Source: Epiperipatus broadwayi
Taxonomy: Eukaryota; Onychophora; Udeonychophora; Euonychophora; Peripatidae
Assembly (NCBI GenBank): GCA_028023455.1
Contig: JAQFVV010000012.1
Location: 15,456,364 to 15,520,363, forward strand
Direction: 5' to 3'
Length of the DNA stretch: 64,000 bases
The position numbers were made by a program, and so were the translations under genes. The notes under the pieces were generated by a model. The model was not told the DNA's origin. It worked only from the letters and a program-made list of their open reading frames with translations, and ran no database searches. Shown here one piece after another: positions 1 through 12,879 of the stretch (position 1 is its first letter; each line of letters opens with the position of its first letter).

Positions 1-1739
1 ATGTATGCCCATAACATGAATGTGTTCCAAATTTTCATGATTCAAACATCAAAATAGTATATAGTTTTAGATCTAAATTATATATCATTCATGTTGTAAA
101 TTTATATTGTTTGATGATTGTGTGAATCAAAAGTAGATTATTGACTGAGGAAGGTTTAGGATTATTATCATTTATGTATTTTTATTTGCTGATATCTAGG
201 CAAGGATGTTTTCTGTATAACAATGTTGAATTGGTTCCAAGTAGAAGCTAACAGAACTTCATACCACTAAATATATTTAATAATGAAGGAAGAGCATTAA
301 TAATTTATAATTAAAAAGAGGGGATCTTAATTTTCATTTAAGGAGAATATTTGTGATTTATTCTGGAGGAATCTATTATATCCTATAATCAGTCACTCGA
401 GGGAATATTCTCTCCTCTCATTTTTTAATTGGATTTGTTAAAATCACATCTATTAATGGTAACATTTTTATCATTCATTAGTCCTGTAGGACTTATGAAA
501 TTAGTTTGCAATATTTAAATAATTTGATTATTTATTTATGAACTTAGATTGGCCTTATGACTAGAATCATTTATAATAGTGTCTAGATCAAGGATGTCAA
601 TTTTGTGATATACTGCCAATCCATAACCTATATATTCAAATATATCTATTTCAGCATCTTCACTATGATATATATATATATATAGCTATTAGTGAATACA
701 AAAGAGCATCTCAGCAGCATTATGAATGATATTATCCAAGACCTAATGTATTATATAATTATAGCATCTTAATTAACAGTTATGATTTCAAGAAATTTTG
801 AAAGCCATGGAATGGTATTACATAAGTGACAGAATAACAAAATATCTGGAGAGTATATATTGCAATTCCAGGCTACATACAGTACATTATTACAGATATT
901 TCTGCATATAGAGGTGTCATAAGAATACTAAAGTTATTGTTTTCTTGAGATTTTTTTTTTTTTGGAATATTTTTTTATTGATTCAAATGAAGTTTTATCT
1001 CTATATAATCAGTGTATTATTTATTTAAACACACCAGTCAAAGATAATACAATATACTTGATCATCATTATCAGTAGTAGCTGATAGATTACCATTGTTT
1101 GCCACCTTTTAACTCAATTTATTCTAGAAACTGTATAGAAATTAATTTCTATTCAAAAAAAGCAATGATTATCACTTGAAAAAACACAAAATAAATTTTT
1201 GTATTAAAAAAATATGGCCTACTTATTGATAATTAGATGAAAGAACTTTTAATAATTTGCTATAGGACAGATTTTCTTAGATCCCTTTAAAGAAAAACAT
1301 ATTAATGAAGCTAATGAATAATATCTTAGTTAATGAAATATTTTATGATTTTCTTTCCTAGTTTTAATGTAAAGCTCACATTTATTGCAATACTCATTTA
1401 TTAATGAATAATTGGATGGTGTTACTTGAAATAAAATCCTAAGCTTGCTGAAAATCATCAACTATCTCAAAAGTTGTGAAGTTCCACATAGATTCAAATC
1501 CTGTTTAAGGCCATATTAACCACTGCATTAGAAACTTTACATATTGGAAAATGATTTTTTTTTAAAAAGCAGGTTAATGATTAAAATCAGATATGATTAG
1601 CTAACTTTTATAATTAGTATATATGTATCTTGCATAATGTATCAATCTGTTCATAATTCTCTGTAAAAGTGTGTTAGTTTTTTTTTTTTATGCACAAATT
1701 TTTGTCTTTATTTTTACTATACATTTTGTTGTTTTTTAG
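1..1739. other. Upstream intron sequence of the host gene
   Basis: AT-rich DNA with homopolymer runs and short TA repeats (for example near 670-690). I see no coding block or recognisable transposon. It ends in a T-rich tract and an AG at 1738-1739, which serves as the splice acceptor of the exon that follows. Because that exon opens with two bases of a split codon, this stretch must be intron, and the earlier exons lie outside the window. Confidence 0.6.
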
Positions 1740-1869
1740 AATGTACTTGTGTCTCAAGTCGTTACAATCAAAGTGATCTTGATAAATGCCTTGATAAAGT
1801 TATCCAGCATGCTCATTCAGATCTAATTTTTTATTTTGAAGATGATGTTGCAGCAGAATCATTTTGTAG
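1740..1869 (+). CDS. Exon A of an unrecognised cysteine-rich surface protein gene
   Basis: The first host exon in the window follows a pyrimidine tract and TTTTTTAG and ends at a good donor (AG then GTTAGA). It opens with two bases of a split codon (a phase-1 intron upstream) and ends with AG, the first two bases of an Arg codon completed at 46024. It encodes about 43 residues: CTCV, then SSRYNQSDLDKC with an N-Q-S glycosylation sequon, an amphipathic stretch LDKVIQHA, and an acidic patch FEDDVAAESFC. Four cysteines suggest a disulfide-bonded extracellular helical domain. The family is not recognised. Start codon and signal peptide are outside the window. Confidence 0.8.
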
Positions 1870-4800
1870 GTTAGAATTAACTGAAAAAGTTTTTATCACA
1901 TATAATATATTGGATGAAAAGTATAAATTTTTTATATTTATGTTATTAGACTTGTTCTTAACAATAATTGTTATACAGTATATTTATTGTTTTATTATGA
2001 ATTATTTACTATTTATCCTTATTGTTTATAATATTAATTCAATTTATTTGCATTTGAATCTGACATTATCATATTTTCAACATCTGCATATTTGTATAAA
2101 ACTTTGAGAATGTATCAAATTATTTCAGTTAAATTAAAATTTTATGGATAATCACAATTATATACTCTGCTCTAAATAGTTTAATCTAATGATGAGAATG
2201 GTGAACTTGATAGCTAAAAATGTCTTGATCTATATAAAAAAAGCGAAAAGATAGTAAAAAAGTATCATCTAATTGAAATTTCTGTGCTCGGCTAACTGCA
2301 AATAGCAAAGAGGCAAGAGGAAGCATAGTTTTCTTTTTATATGGGATAATTTTATTTGTATGCCGTAATCTAAAATATCTCAATAGTTCTCATCCCAATT
2401 CATCAACAACAAAAAAATAAAACACAGGATCACAATTTTTGAAGTCCAACTCTTTTTCATCCTGGAGAAATCCTATTCTTTTCTTTAGGGTAGAAAAAGA
2501 TTGAAATTTAAAAACTACACATATAAGATTTTTTACATGTATGTATGAAATCAGCCAAAAAAATAATGTAAGTGGAACTTTTTTAGAAGATATGGAAGAA
2601 ATGTATCAGCAAAGTATTTAAAATATAATTATAAAGTTGCTTTTAAACATAAAGTTCTTATTGATATTAATTTTGAGTAGAAATATAACTTGGTAGCTAT
2701 CTCAGTGATTTGAGATGCCTCATGTTTATTTTTATAGAAGTCTGTCTCTTTTCTACATATTTAACAGTTCATTTGTTAATTACATAAAAAAAAAATTATG
2801 AACTCGGTAATATTCAATTTTTTTTTTTTGTTTTATCAGTTGTAAAGTGTACTGTGAAGATAATAATTTTTTCAAATGGCTATTATTTTCAATAAATAAG
2901 ACATAATAGTTTGCTTTTGGAGATCTTAAGTAAGAATTTAATCATTATTAAAAATTGTGTGCTGAAATCCATCCCACCCTTCTTTTGAAAAAAAAAAAAA
3001 AATGTTATTTGACTGTCATCATCTTACCAATATATACACACCTTAACCAATTGGATAAAGATGATATTATTGTAGTAACAAAAAATATGTATATATACAT
3101 ATACACACTTTTAGCCATTTGTAATTATATATTGGAATATTTCGATCATCTAGTTTTAATTGTTAAAGGACTTTAGAAAAATTTATACTTTATTTAAATT
3201 TTTCAAATGCATCCAACTGTTAGTAATAGCATGCAGCATCTATGTAACAGTTAAATGTATTTGAAAATTTTAAATAAAATTTGTATTTTTCTAAATCCAT
3301 TCAACAATTAAAACTAGATGATAAAATTAGTAAAACATATAATTATAAATAAAATGTGCTCATCACAAACTTTCAGACAAACATTTAACCATTCATTGAC
3401 ATTCCATGCTTTTGCTGATGATTAACCTACCTGCATTGGAAAAAGGATTCTTGCAGTTTCATTAGCCATAACCTTGATTATTAATTACTTGCACTGGAAT
3501 ATTATTGAATTCATATCAGCAAATAACTAAGCCAAATTAAAATTACATACTAAAAAAAATCTAAAGCATTGGAAATAATAAATACCATATCTCCAAGGTC
3601 TTTGTTAAAAAGGTTATGTTCCAATTTGTTTAGTTACATCTGTAATCACAATATTAATAGCCATGTATTTATATAAATTTCTCATTTAATGTTTAACTAC
3701 TAGTTATTATATTAAAATGTTATATATTTTTTGTTACATATCTTTGTGTGTCATACATGTACACACACAAATGAAATCAATAATGAATTTTAAAAGAAAA
3801 TTATCCTATTAATTGTTGCTTTAAGATTTTTTTTTCTTCTAAATTTTAGTCTAGCATATATGCAAACAAAAGAATACTATGCATGTATTCAAATAGTTTT
3901 AAAAATAAATCTTTTTTTTTTTTTTTTCAATTATTTAAGCAAAAGAAAATATTAAATAAAAGATAGGAAAAGGAAATTATGAACAAGAAAACTTCATGTA
4001 AACTTGATTAGAATTATTTATTTAATTTTTTTTTTTTAAAGTATTGTTTATACCTTTGTTTAAGTAATTGTATTTTATGAATTATTATAAATCTGATATT
4101 TGTTGATTTATTAAACTATATGTATTATATTTTTTAGTTTGTAGCGGTTTGGAATGCATGATGTTTCTTTTACTTTAATCTCCTGAGGACCTAAGTACTG
4201 AATGATACTACAGTTTAAATTATTGTCCGACTAATAATGTCATGAATATTTTATAATGTGTGCACACACAGATATATAGTAACAATACATAAATGAGGGA
4301 GCGTATGCTCAGTATAGATATATATTGTTTATGAATGCCCTATATTTAGCTATCAAATGTAATGGGAAAAGGGTTAGATTCAATAAGTAAGTAAATCTTC
4401 TTATAATCAAAAGGATATCAGAATTAAAATCTGAGATGCATATGAGCTACTATGCTAAAGTAATTAAATGGCATTAGATAAATAATGATGGTCATTTCTT
4501 AATTATAGTTTTATATGCCTAATAAATACATGTCCCTTTAATTATATGTCTTGGAAAAACTAAATCATTAAAGTATTTGTCTATCTATCAAACTTGGGTA
4601 ATATGATGATAATTGCTTAAATTTTTATTAATGATACCATGCAAGCATCATGTACATCCATAATTATAGACTATGATCATTGCATAACTAATCTATCTCA
4701 AGCACATTCATCTTGGTAGGGCCATAATAAATTATTTACTACAGGAACTAATTACCATACCCAAAACTTTATTTCCGATTATTATATACTTGACTTAACA

Positions 4801-6870
4801 TGATTGACTTCAGATAATACATGGAATTGACAATTAAGAAATATAAAAGCTTTAAACATTTACAAAATAAATAATTTAATGAAGGTAGAGGTTGGACACA
4901 GTACTAAATGAACATTTCATAATCAAATAATTAATAAACTATTTGTACATCTCAATATTAATGTCAATATTGCAATGATAATTCTAATATATATTCATTG
5001 TATCCCCTATTTTTGCTACAACATATATGTTTTGGGCTAACATGAAAATTTGTACATTTTGTAAAAAGGACAATCTATATTTACTAATAGGATTTTTAAG
5101 TGAATATAAAATGAATTATATATCTAAGTGCAAGTCAAATTTTCTCTTCTGAAATTGAAAGGCAAGGTAAACACATGTTATAAGAAGGAAAACAAAATAT
5201 TTCATTTCAGATATAAAACATTAAATATTAAACAGTGAAATGCAAATAAACATTTTCATTTAGATAGATTTTTAGAATTTTAATTCTAGTTCAACTTCAA
5301 AAATTTATGTAGAACTTTTTGAATTTTGTAAATTAGATCAAACTCCTTCTAATCACATAGTAGATTGATTATTCAAATTCTTAGCATTTTTTATTTTTCC
5401 TATGCACATTGACAAATTTCTTTTTGCTTTAAGATTACTTATTTTTTCAATAGTTAAAATGGTATTACAACTTTATTATTTCAGGTGGAAATTTTGTAAA
5501 TATGTATTTTATACTCAGTCAGTCACATATAATAGGATAGTAAGGTAAGTTCAAAATCTAGAGACAATACTTTGGAAAGTCTAGCAAGTACATTTGATAG
5601 ATCTAGCTATGATTACAACAAAAGGAAGCTTTTGCATTCTGCTATGATACAAGATATCTTCACCTTTTTCATGAATTACCAGGATCATCTTATTTCTTGG
5701 CAGCTATTTATTAAATTGTAGGCTGGAACTTCTCTTACTGCTAAGTTTATTTATGAAAATGGATTCATGAATTTTATTAGGCAATTATTAAATGCTAGGT
5801 CATCAATTCATTCTAAGGTATGAAACCATACCATAAATACTTATAACTAAATAACAAAATAATTGTTCAATAATCCCACATTGATATTTTTGACTTAAAA
5901 TTTTACTAATTAACTAAGTGCATATTTTATTTATAAACAAGCATTATTGTTCTACTTTAAATTTATTTGCTAAACTATTTATCAGATTAGCTAGATTATT
6001 GAACAACCTAATCACAATATAATCATTTTAAAAAATAATAATAATTTAAGTTTTTATATTTTCTTCTTTACATCAAAATCATTTTTTTAAAATACAAATA
6101 TTTATTTTAACAAATTATTTTTACATAATTTTACGGAATATTGAAGTGTGCTTTGTATTTCTGTTATTTTTCATATTTAGATTTTACATGTAAATAACAA
6201 TTATAAACTCTCAACATTATTTTTTATTAATTTTTTAACTTTTATAGCACATATTTGGGATCAATAAAACACCTATGTATTCATTCATTATTCAACTTTC
6301 TGTCCCACTAAATAAACAAATAAATCACTCATTCTTGAGCATTCCACCTTTGTCTAAATCTGTGATTTGATTATTTTAATAACTCATTATGTCTGTATTT
6401 TATTTGGTAACCCTTATTTAAAATTTTATGGATTTTTAATAAGGAAGTGCTCATTTATTACATAACTAAAAATTCAGTAATTGATTCTATCCATATGTCA
6501 TAGACAATATCCATACCCTCACAATATATATATATTTTACCATTCTCTCCTAAGACTAATTTTTCATCTTTGCTTTTATTCTAATTATTTAAATCCATAT
6601 TGTTATTTATATTTTGAATAATGATTATTATCATTATTGGCAAATGATGATTATTCTCATCATTGGCACTGCCTTCACTTAACCACATTTATTTATGTAT
6701 TCCCATTTCAATCTATTTTTTTTATAATAATATATATGTAGGAATATGAATAACTGTAGGTCTAAATACACAGTATGCTAAAACTTTTCTAAAATTTGAT
6801 TGTTATCTAAAGTACTAATAAATTTTAACACTTTTATATTGTCATAAATAATTATACTTTCTTATATTAT
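1870..6870 (+). other. First intron, 5' portion without genes
   Basis: Start of the 44-kb intron (1870-46023). It is AT-rich, with poly-T and poly-A runs near 2819, 2988, 3911 and 4028. The only structure I can support is the inverted repeat at 3147-3320. Several short open frames exist, but all are low-complexity or hydrophobic AT-driven translations without motifs. Confidence 0.6.
3147..3320. repeat. Inverted repeat, arms about 75 bp
   Basis: The left arm begins CATCTAGTTTTAATTGTT and the right arm ends with its reverse complement (AACAATTAAAACTAGATG). The arms also match inward through the AAATTT-rich part and the ATGCATCCAACTGTTA region, leaving a short loop near 3222-3245 with a few mismatches. 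The size and form fit a MITE or foldback. No coding capacity and no clear target duplication. Confidence 0.6.
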
Positions 6871-8080
6871 TCATATCATCATCATCAACCATTATCAATC
6901 CACTGCAGAATGAAGGTCTCTCCAAGTTCAATCTATCTTTTCCGATCTTTAGCTTCTCTTCTCATCCCTGCACATTTTCTTATTTCATCCATCCATCTCA
7001 CATGTGGTCTCTTTCTGGGTCTTTTACAATCTCTTAGAATCCGGTTTAAGATTTCAATTGTCCATCTATTATCATCTCTTCTAGCAATATGTTCAGCCCA
7101 ACTCTACTTCAGTCTTTTAATTTTTTCATTAGTTCTCTTATCCATATATTACGTTTTCGATCTCTTCTTGTTACTCCCAACATGCATCTCTCCATACTTC
7201 TTTGAGTGGTCTGAAGTCTCCGTATTGCTCTTCTCTTAAGTGTCCAAGTCTCACATCCATAAGTAAGAACTGGTAAAACACATTTATTAAAAACCCTTTC
7301 AAACACATAGGCATATTTCTTTTTAGTATCAAATTATTTCTACCAAAAGCACTCCAACCAAGTTTAATTCTATGATTAATTTCATCCATTGTGTTTCCAT
7401 CTGTATTAATAATCTGACCAAGGTATTTGTAACTGTTAACTTCTTCTAACTCATCATAATAAATCTTTATTTTCATATTTTGAGAAAATCCATTAAACAT
7501 TACTTTAGTCTTTTTAGGCCTATTTTCTTACTTTTATCTGTTAACTCTTGCAACATTTCCTGCACCTCTAAAACATTATTTGCAAAAACAACTACATCAT
7601 CCGCAAAATCTAAATGACTTAAATAATCTCCATTTACTTTCATTCCTTTAGCTTCCCATTTTAATCCACAAAATACTTCTTGCAGCACTGCTGTAAAAAG
7701 TTTTGGAGATATGGAGTCATCCTGTCTTACACCCTTCTCAATGTTGACTTTCCCAGTATCATTATGTAATCTAATTGTTGCTGTTGCATTTTTATAAATA
7801 TTCTTTAAAATATGATAATATCCTGGATCTATATCTTGATGATCCAATGCTTTAACCACTGAAGAAATGTTTATAGAATCAAATGCCTTTTCATAATCTA
7901 CAAATCCAAAGCATAATGGCAACTCATAATCATTTGTTCTTTTTATAACTTCTCTCAATACCTGGATATGATCTATTGTACTAAAACAACTTTTAAATCC
8001 AGCTTGTTCTCTTGGTTGGTGGAAATCCAATGTTCTCTGTAGATGAGTTGTAATTATCTTGGTAAAAATTTTTGAATTTA
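6871..8080 (-). pseudogene. 5'-truncated RTE-type LINE, reverse transcriptase
   Basis: Read on the minus strand, this encodes a non-LTR reverse transcriptase broken into several frames. Reading starts near 8078 with a SKIFTKII block, then REQAGF, motif A as FVDYEKAFDS, motif B as GVRQDDSISP (the family norm is GVRQGD) and motif C as FADDVVVFA. A frame change near 7500 leads to YLGQIINTDGN; others lead to TYGCETWTLK and MERCMLGVTRRDRKRN, the usual C-terminal signatures of RTE-type endonuclease/reverse transcriptases. The 3' end carries CCACTGCAGAATGAAGG, close to the typical RTE terminus, followed by a short GAT repeat tail. The endonuclease domain is missing. A dead insertion in the host intron. 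Confidence 0.9.
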
Positions 8081-9683
8081 ACTATTCTGTTTATCACACT
8101 TTATATATGAAGAATAATTTTCATTATCGGATAGAGTTTTTGTATTATTATTTTTATATAAGAGTAGCAATTTAATTCTCATTCCCATATTACACGTATT
8201 ATTAAGTCATTTATTTATTTCAGATTTTTAATTAAATTTAGTCAGTTATTATATAAAAGAATTATAACTTAAAATCAAGATTACATCCGTTCTGGACATG
8301 ATTAAGGTATCAAAGGGATTTTGTTGGATCTTATCATACGTTATTGAATTCTGTATTTTAGCTAAAGATGGGAGTAAGCAATGATATGAATAAATTCAAT
8401 AAAAGGGGGAGGGGTTGATAAAATAGAAGTATGATCTAATTTATTCAGATAGCATATAAATAATGATGATTTCAATCAATGACAAACAACCGTATTATAA
8501 ATAACAATTTATTATTAATGAATGATTATATTACAAAATTATTAGCAAACAACAAAACATACTTTTAATAAAAGAAGTTCTCTTTATAATATTTTAAAAT
8601 TGTTTTGGTTTGTTTTCTCTACTAAAGATTTTTAATATTGGATTGTGATTGCATGTTTTATCAATAAAGTGATGTAATAACAAGACATTCTATTGGTGAG
8701 AGGTACAATATTTATCTACTACCTCATGTTAATTAAAGGTGGATAGGGGAATGTTTTATCATGTCTTTATATCTTCATAGTAATAGTTGGCATAGTTTGT
8801 ACAGGGAAAATCTGTTTCATTGCTAGGATAACCAATGGAAGCAGGCGAGTTTGAACATCTGAAAAGCACCAATTTTCAAGACATAGCATTAAAATAGAAA
8901 TTAAATATTACATTTTTAATATTATATCACTATTTTACAATATTCATTCCAATAAAGTATACAATTCTTTACAAATAAATAATTCTTAATATCAGAATAT
9001 TAAACAATAATAATTGTTTTTTATGAAATTTTAAAGTTCTCGAAATTTTAATTAATAAATTATTCTAATAAATAATCTATTAGTTGATTTGTAACATTCA
9101 ATAAAACAAATTTATTTGTTTTACACTCTATAATCTTTCAAATGTCTACATTTTTTTAACATGAAGATTCATGTACATATACTTAAACACCTTTTTGAAC
9201 AATGTTAAACTTTACTGTTCTCATTTATTATAATATTGGTTGTTTACTTCTCATAATATATTTATTGCATTACTGTTTTAATTATTATGTTTTGTTGCAA
9301 TTGGTGTACTACCTCCTATCTTTTGTATTTTTCTAACATCTCAATTTTACATGTATACGATTTATGTTTTCATATATGTAAAGAAAATTAACTGCAGGTT
9401 TTTTTTTCTAAAAGAAAAACAATCAAGAGATACATATTTTGGTATATGATAATTAATAAAATTCATGAGGAAGACATTTTGGATAACTTTTTGCTAATTT
9501 ACTTTACTATGTAGTGTTTATAAGAGACATTTTAATTCCACTTTTGATCATCTCCCCAACCATAATACCTGCAATAGTGATTAATTTACATCATTTAACA
9601 AGAAAAGCAAGCTAATAATTTTTTTTTACAGTTTATTGCTATATTTATCTATTGATACCTATGGTAAAAATATAAGATTACAA
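8081..9683. other. Gene-free AT-rich intron
   Basis: Sequence between the LINE and the gypsy element. I find no coding motif, convincing repeat or RNA gene. Short open frames here are AT-driven. Confidence 0.55.
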
Positions 9684-9688
9684 TATAT

Positions 9689-11379
9689 TGAACTAGATGA
9701 GAGAAAATTGCTCTGATTATATATTTAAAATCTCGATTTTTACTCCGGCTACTCTCTCACTATTGCAGCAGACCAGCCCTTCAAGCAGAGAAGTATGATA
9801 CCATTGGTTGATGAAACACTGGTGGTACTTATAACCAGATCGAGGCTATACAAGGTATAATCTACGGTCACATTTCTAGGCTATAGCACTTTTGGGTTGC
9901 TAGATTAAAATCCCTGCCATCCAAAGCACTTTATTTATTTTGAGGCAGAACCTCAGGCACCAGCTAATGGTCAGCATGCCCGGACAACATCTAGCGCTTG
10001 ATGTATTCCCAAGCTAGCTTCTTTTCTTAATTGTGAGAGGGATCTTTAATACACTTGCCCAATACTTACAATTAACTATAACTTAACCTATTAGTGATGC
10101 AGTTATAATAGAGAAAATCAATCCGGCTACAATTACGTAAACAAATATTTTATTCACCCACCCTCATAATAAAAACATATAATAAATTTTACATATATGC
10201 ACACACATAGTTATAATATTATAAGAATTTATGGAAGCAATATTAAAGATTACTTTGGCTGTAGTTATTAAAGCTCATTAAAGTCTTTTCATTCAAATGT
10301 TCAAGTTTTATAATGGAGTAATGGGGATTATAGTTACCTAGGATTTTTCAGATATCACATCACACTTTCATGGAAACCGTCCCTTGCTTATTTTCTGACT
10401 TGTCAATTACCAACCGGTTAGCCTTTCTTTCCATTGATGATTTGGCTCCTTGATTTTTCAGTTTACAATGAATGAAAGAGATTTTCAGTAGTTCACAGAT
10501 CACAAGGTGGGCATGAGTTCTAGGTGGAAAACATCTGATGGTATTAAGGACTGGGATCGAAGACTAGCCACACACTTCAGTTGTTGTTTAGCACTTCATG
10601 CTGCAAGGTTGCCCTTCAGTGAATATAGGTAAATGCACCCACATTGGTAATATTGATGGCCTTTCGCTGTCTTCTCTTCATAAAATTTTTTATAAGACAG
10701 CAATATTGAATAATATTTTTGCTGTGTCTAAAATAATTTAACTGGCAATGATAATTTCTTAATAATAATCTATGAATGAATTGCTTGATCCTTTTATATG
10801 CTTCTTTCTCATTGTTCTATTTATCATCCTTCGATCTAGTTTAATTTTTATATTTTCTTAATTAATTTTGTATTCCATTTTAATCTAATTTCTTGCTTAG
10901 ATTAATCTAATGTTTTGATAAGATAATGTCTGTAGTTCTTTCCTTTATTTTTCTAATTAATACAAGTGGGAATTATTAATTTTTTCTATTCTTTATTAAC
11001 CAAGTAATCGTTAATGAATTGCAAATTTCAAAAGTTTTCTTGTTACAGATTATATTTTTAGTTTAATTTCATTTTTACATTCATTCTTTTTTTTTTTTTC
11101 CTTTTTATAAATAAAAAGGAAGAGCTAGTTTCAACTTTTTACTTAGAATTAATCCTCCCTCCTCTACTCGCTCTTTAATATTAAAACTCCTTTATTTTTA
11201 ACAGAAAAAAGTGACACAATACTTCATTTTTGCAAATTTGTGTTTTAAAAAAAAAAACTCTTTTCAAACATATTATAATTTATGTTTTATTATTATCACT
11301 TTTTAAAAAAAAATTAATTTGAACATACATTAATAAATGATTTCATGTGTAACACAGAATATTTATGTATTTTTAACCA
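9689..11379 (-). repeat. 3' LTR of the gypsy element (uninterrupted)
   Basis: About 1691 bp, from TGAACTAGATGAGAG to TTTTAACCA on the plus strand. It matches the right LTR over its length, including TTGCAGCAGACCAGCCCTTC near 9763 and GAAAACATCTGATGGTATTA near 10527. Since the element lies on the minus strand, this is its downstream LTR. It has no coding content. Confidence 0.9.
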
Positions 11380-11599
11380 TATATGTTTGAGAAGTAAAAT
11401 GCATCAAATTGACCATTTTATCTCTAACAATTTATTTATTCTACTTTATTTCCGATGCCTTCCAAGACAAAACATTTTATTTTATTAATGTTATGTCCAT
11501 TCTTTGTGCAACCCAGATATTTGTTTTATTTTCGTTACCTACAATTCCGACAAACTAATGTAGTTTTCTTAATGTTTGTCAGGCAGCTCCTTTTTTTTA

Positions 11600-12015
11600 T
11601 TATCAATCTCAGTGACCGAGCATTGTAAGTTTTTTTTCCTCCTTGCTCTTTGCCATGATAAATGCATTGTTGTCACATTTACTTTTTATCATATATGGAC
11701 CATCGTAAATTGGTTGAAACTTTATATACACATGTTTTTCTGGGTGACTCACTGGATTAACCCTTATCATAATGTCCCCTACATAAGTCCATACTTGGCC
11801 TTTCTTTGCCTCCTTCCCTTAATTCACCCATCGTCTTTAACTCAATCCACACTTGTCCAGTATTTTTTTTATCTATAGGGCCCGTCTCCACTGGCAGTTT
11901 CATTTTAAATGGATAAGGTATGTTTTTCCAAAATGAAGCCACATAGGTTCAAACCGTGTAGATTCATTTTTTGACCGATTCATATTGATGATTCGTGGGA
12001 TTTCCTTAACCCACT
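11600..12015 (-). pseudogene. Gypsy integrase, C-terminal part
   Basis: Minus-strand reading from 12015 gives KWVKEIPRIINMNRSKNE, an integrase segment from after the catalytic core (Trp-Val, Ile-Pro, Asn-x-Ser pattern), then FGKTYLI and, after frame changes, a basic C-terminal region. It continues the integrase that is interrupted at about 14200: the two halves are separated by the Penelope-like insertion. Stops and frameshifts make it non-functional. Confidence 0.65.
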
Positions 12016-12019
12016 TTGA

Positions 12020-12835
12020 CTTATATAATGAAATTAAAAATTCTTCAGTTGAAATAATTATTCCTCACGGCTAAGCACTTTCAGAGATTTCTTCTCCGTA
12101 TTCATAGCCTTCAATTATAATAATTTATGCAAATCTATGCAAGTTCATTCATATAGTCCATCTCTTCGAAATAGAAAACCATGTATCCTTTCTGTTTATT
12201 GCATTTATATCTCTTGCTATAAATCATGTCTCCTTAATTTTCCTCTTGATATCATTCCTTTCAATAGAAATTATTATAGCATTTGCAGATTCAAATTCAT
12301 GATTAGCTGCCTTCTGGTGGTCCATGAACACTGAGCTATCTTCATTTCTGCTCAACATTCTTTTGTGAGCACTTCTGTTCATTATAGTGGCCTGAGTTTT
12401 GCCATACTATACAGCTCCACAGTTGCCTGAGGGTATGTCATCCTACATGTGGTGTTTGTAGGTCTATCTTGTCCTTGGAATTGTTAATCATTCTATTGGA
12501 GTTGGGAGGGATTTGAAAACCTACTTTAAATTCACCCTGTAATTTCTTAATTAATTCTCTTGCGACACTAGGTATATATGGCAGACATATATGTTGTTCT
12601 TATCCTTGTTTGTTTTGTTTGTATTTTCATAGAATGTTCTGATTCTTTTATTGATGGTTATGTAATCATAACCAACTTTTATTACATCATTAACATACTG
12701 GTTGATATATCTTCTTTCTTCTTCGTATTTGCACAAATGGTAATTCCGGAATAAAAAGGTAGACAGCTCTGCTAATTTGTGGGCTCTTTGAGTTTTAGAT
12801 TTGGTATGGATGTACCTGTTTGACTTTGGAGGTGT
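12020..12835 (-). pseudogene. Penelope-like element, minus-strand arm
   Basis: Minus-strand reading gives KYEEERRYINQYVNDVIKVG, the connector after the reverse transcriptase, then INKRIRTFYENTNK and the GIY-YIG region with frameshifts, ending in the 3' tail near 12020. It is a truncated copy of the unit at 12880-14190. No intact frame. Confidence 0.75.
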
Positions 12836-12879
12836 ACATTATGCAAACACAGCAAAATTAATAAACTCATGGCTAATAG

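Noticed and set aside
6910-7239. Plus-strand hydrophobic 109-codon frame
   Set aside because: It is the antisense shadow of the LINE reverse transcriptase on the minus strand.
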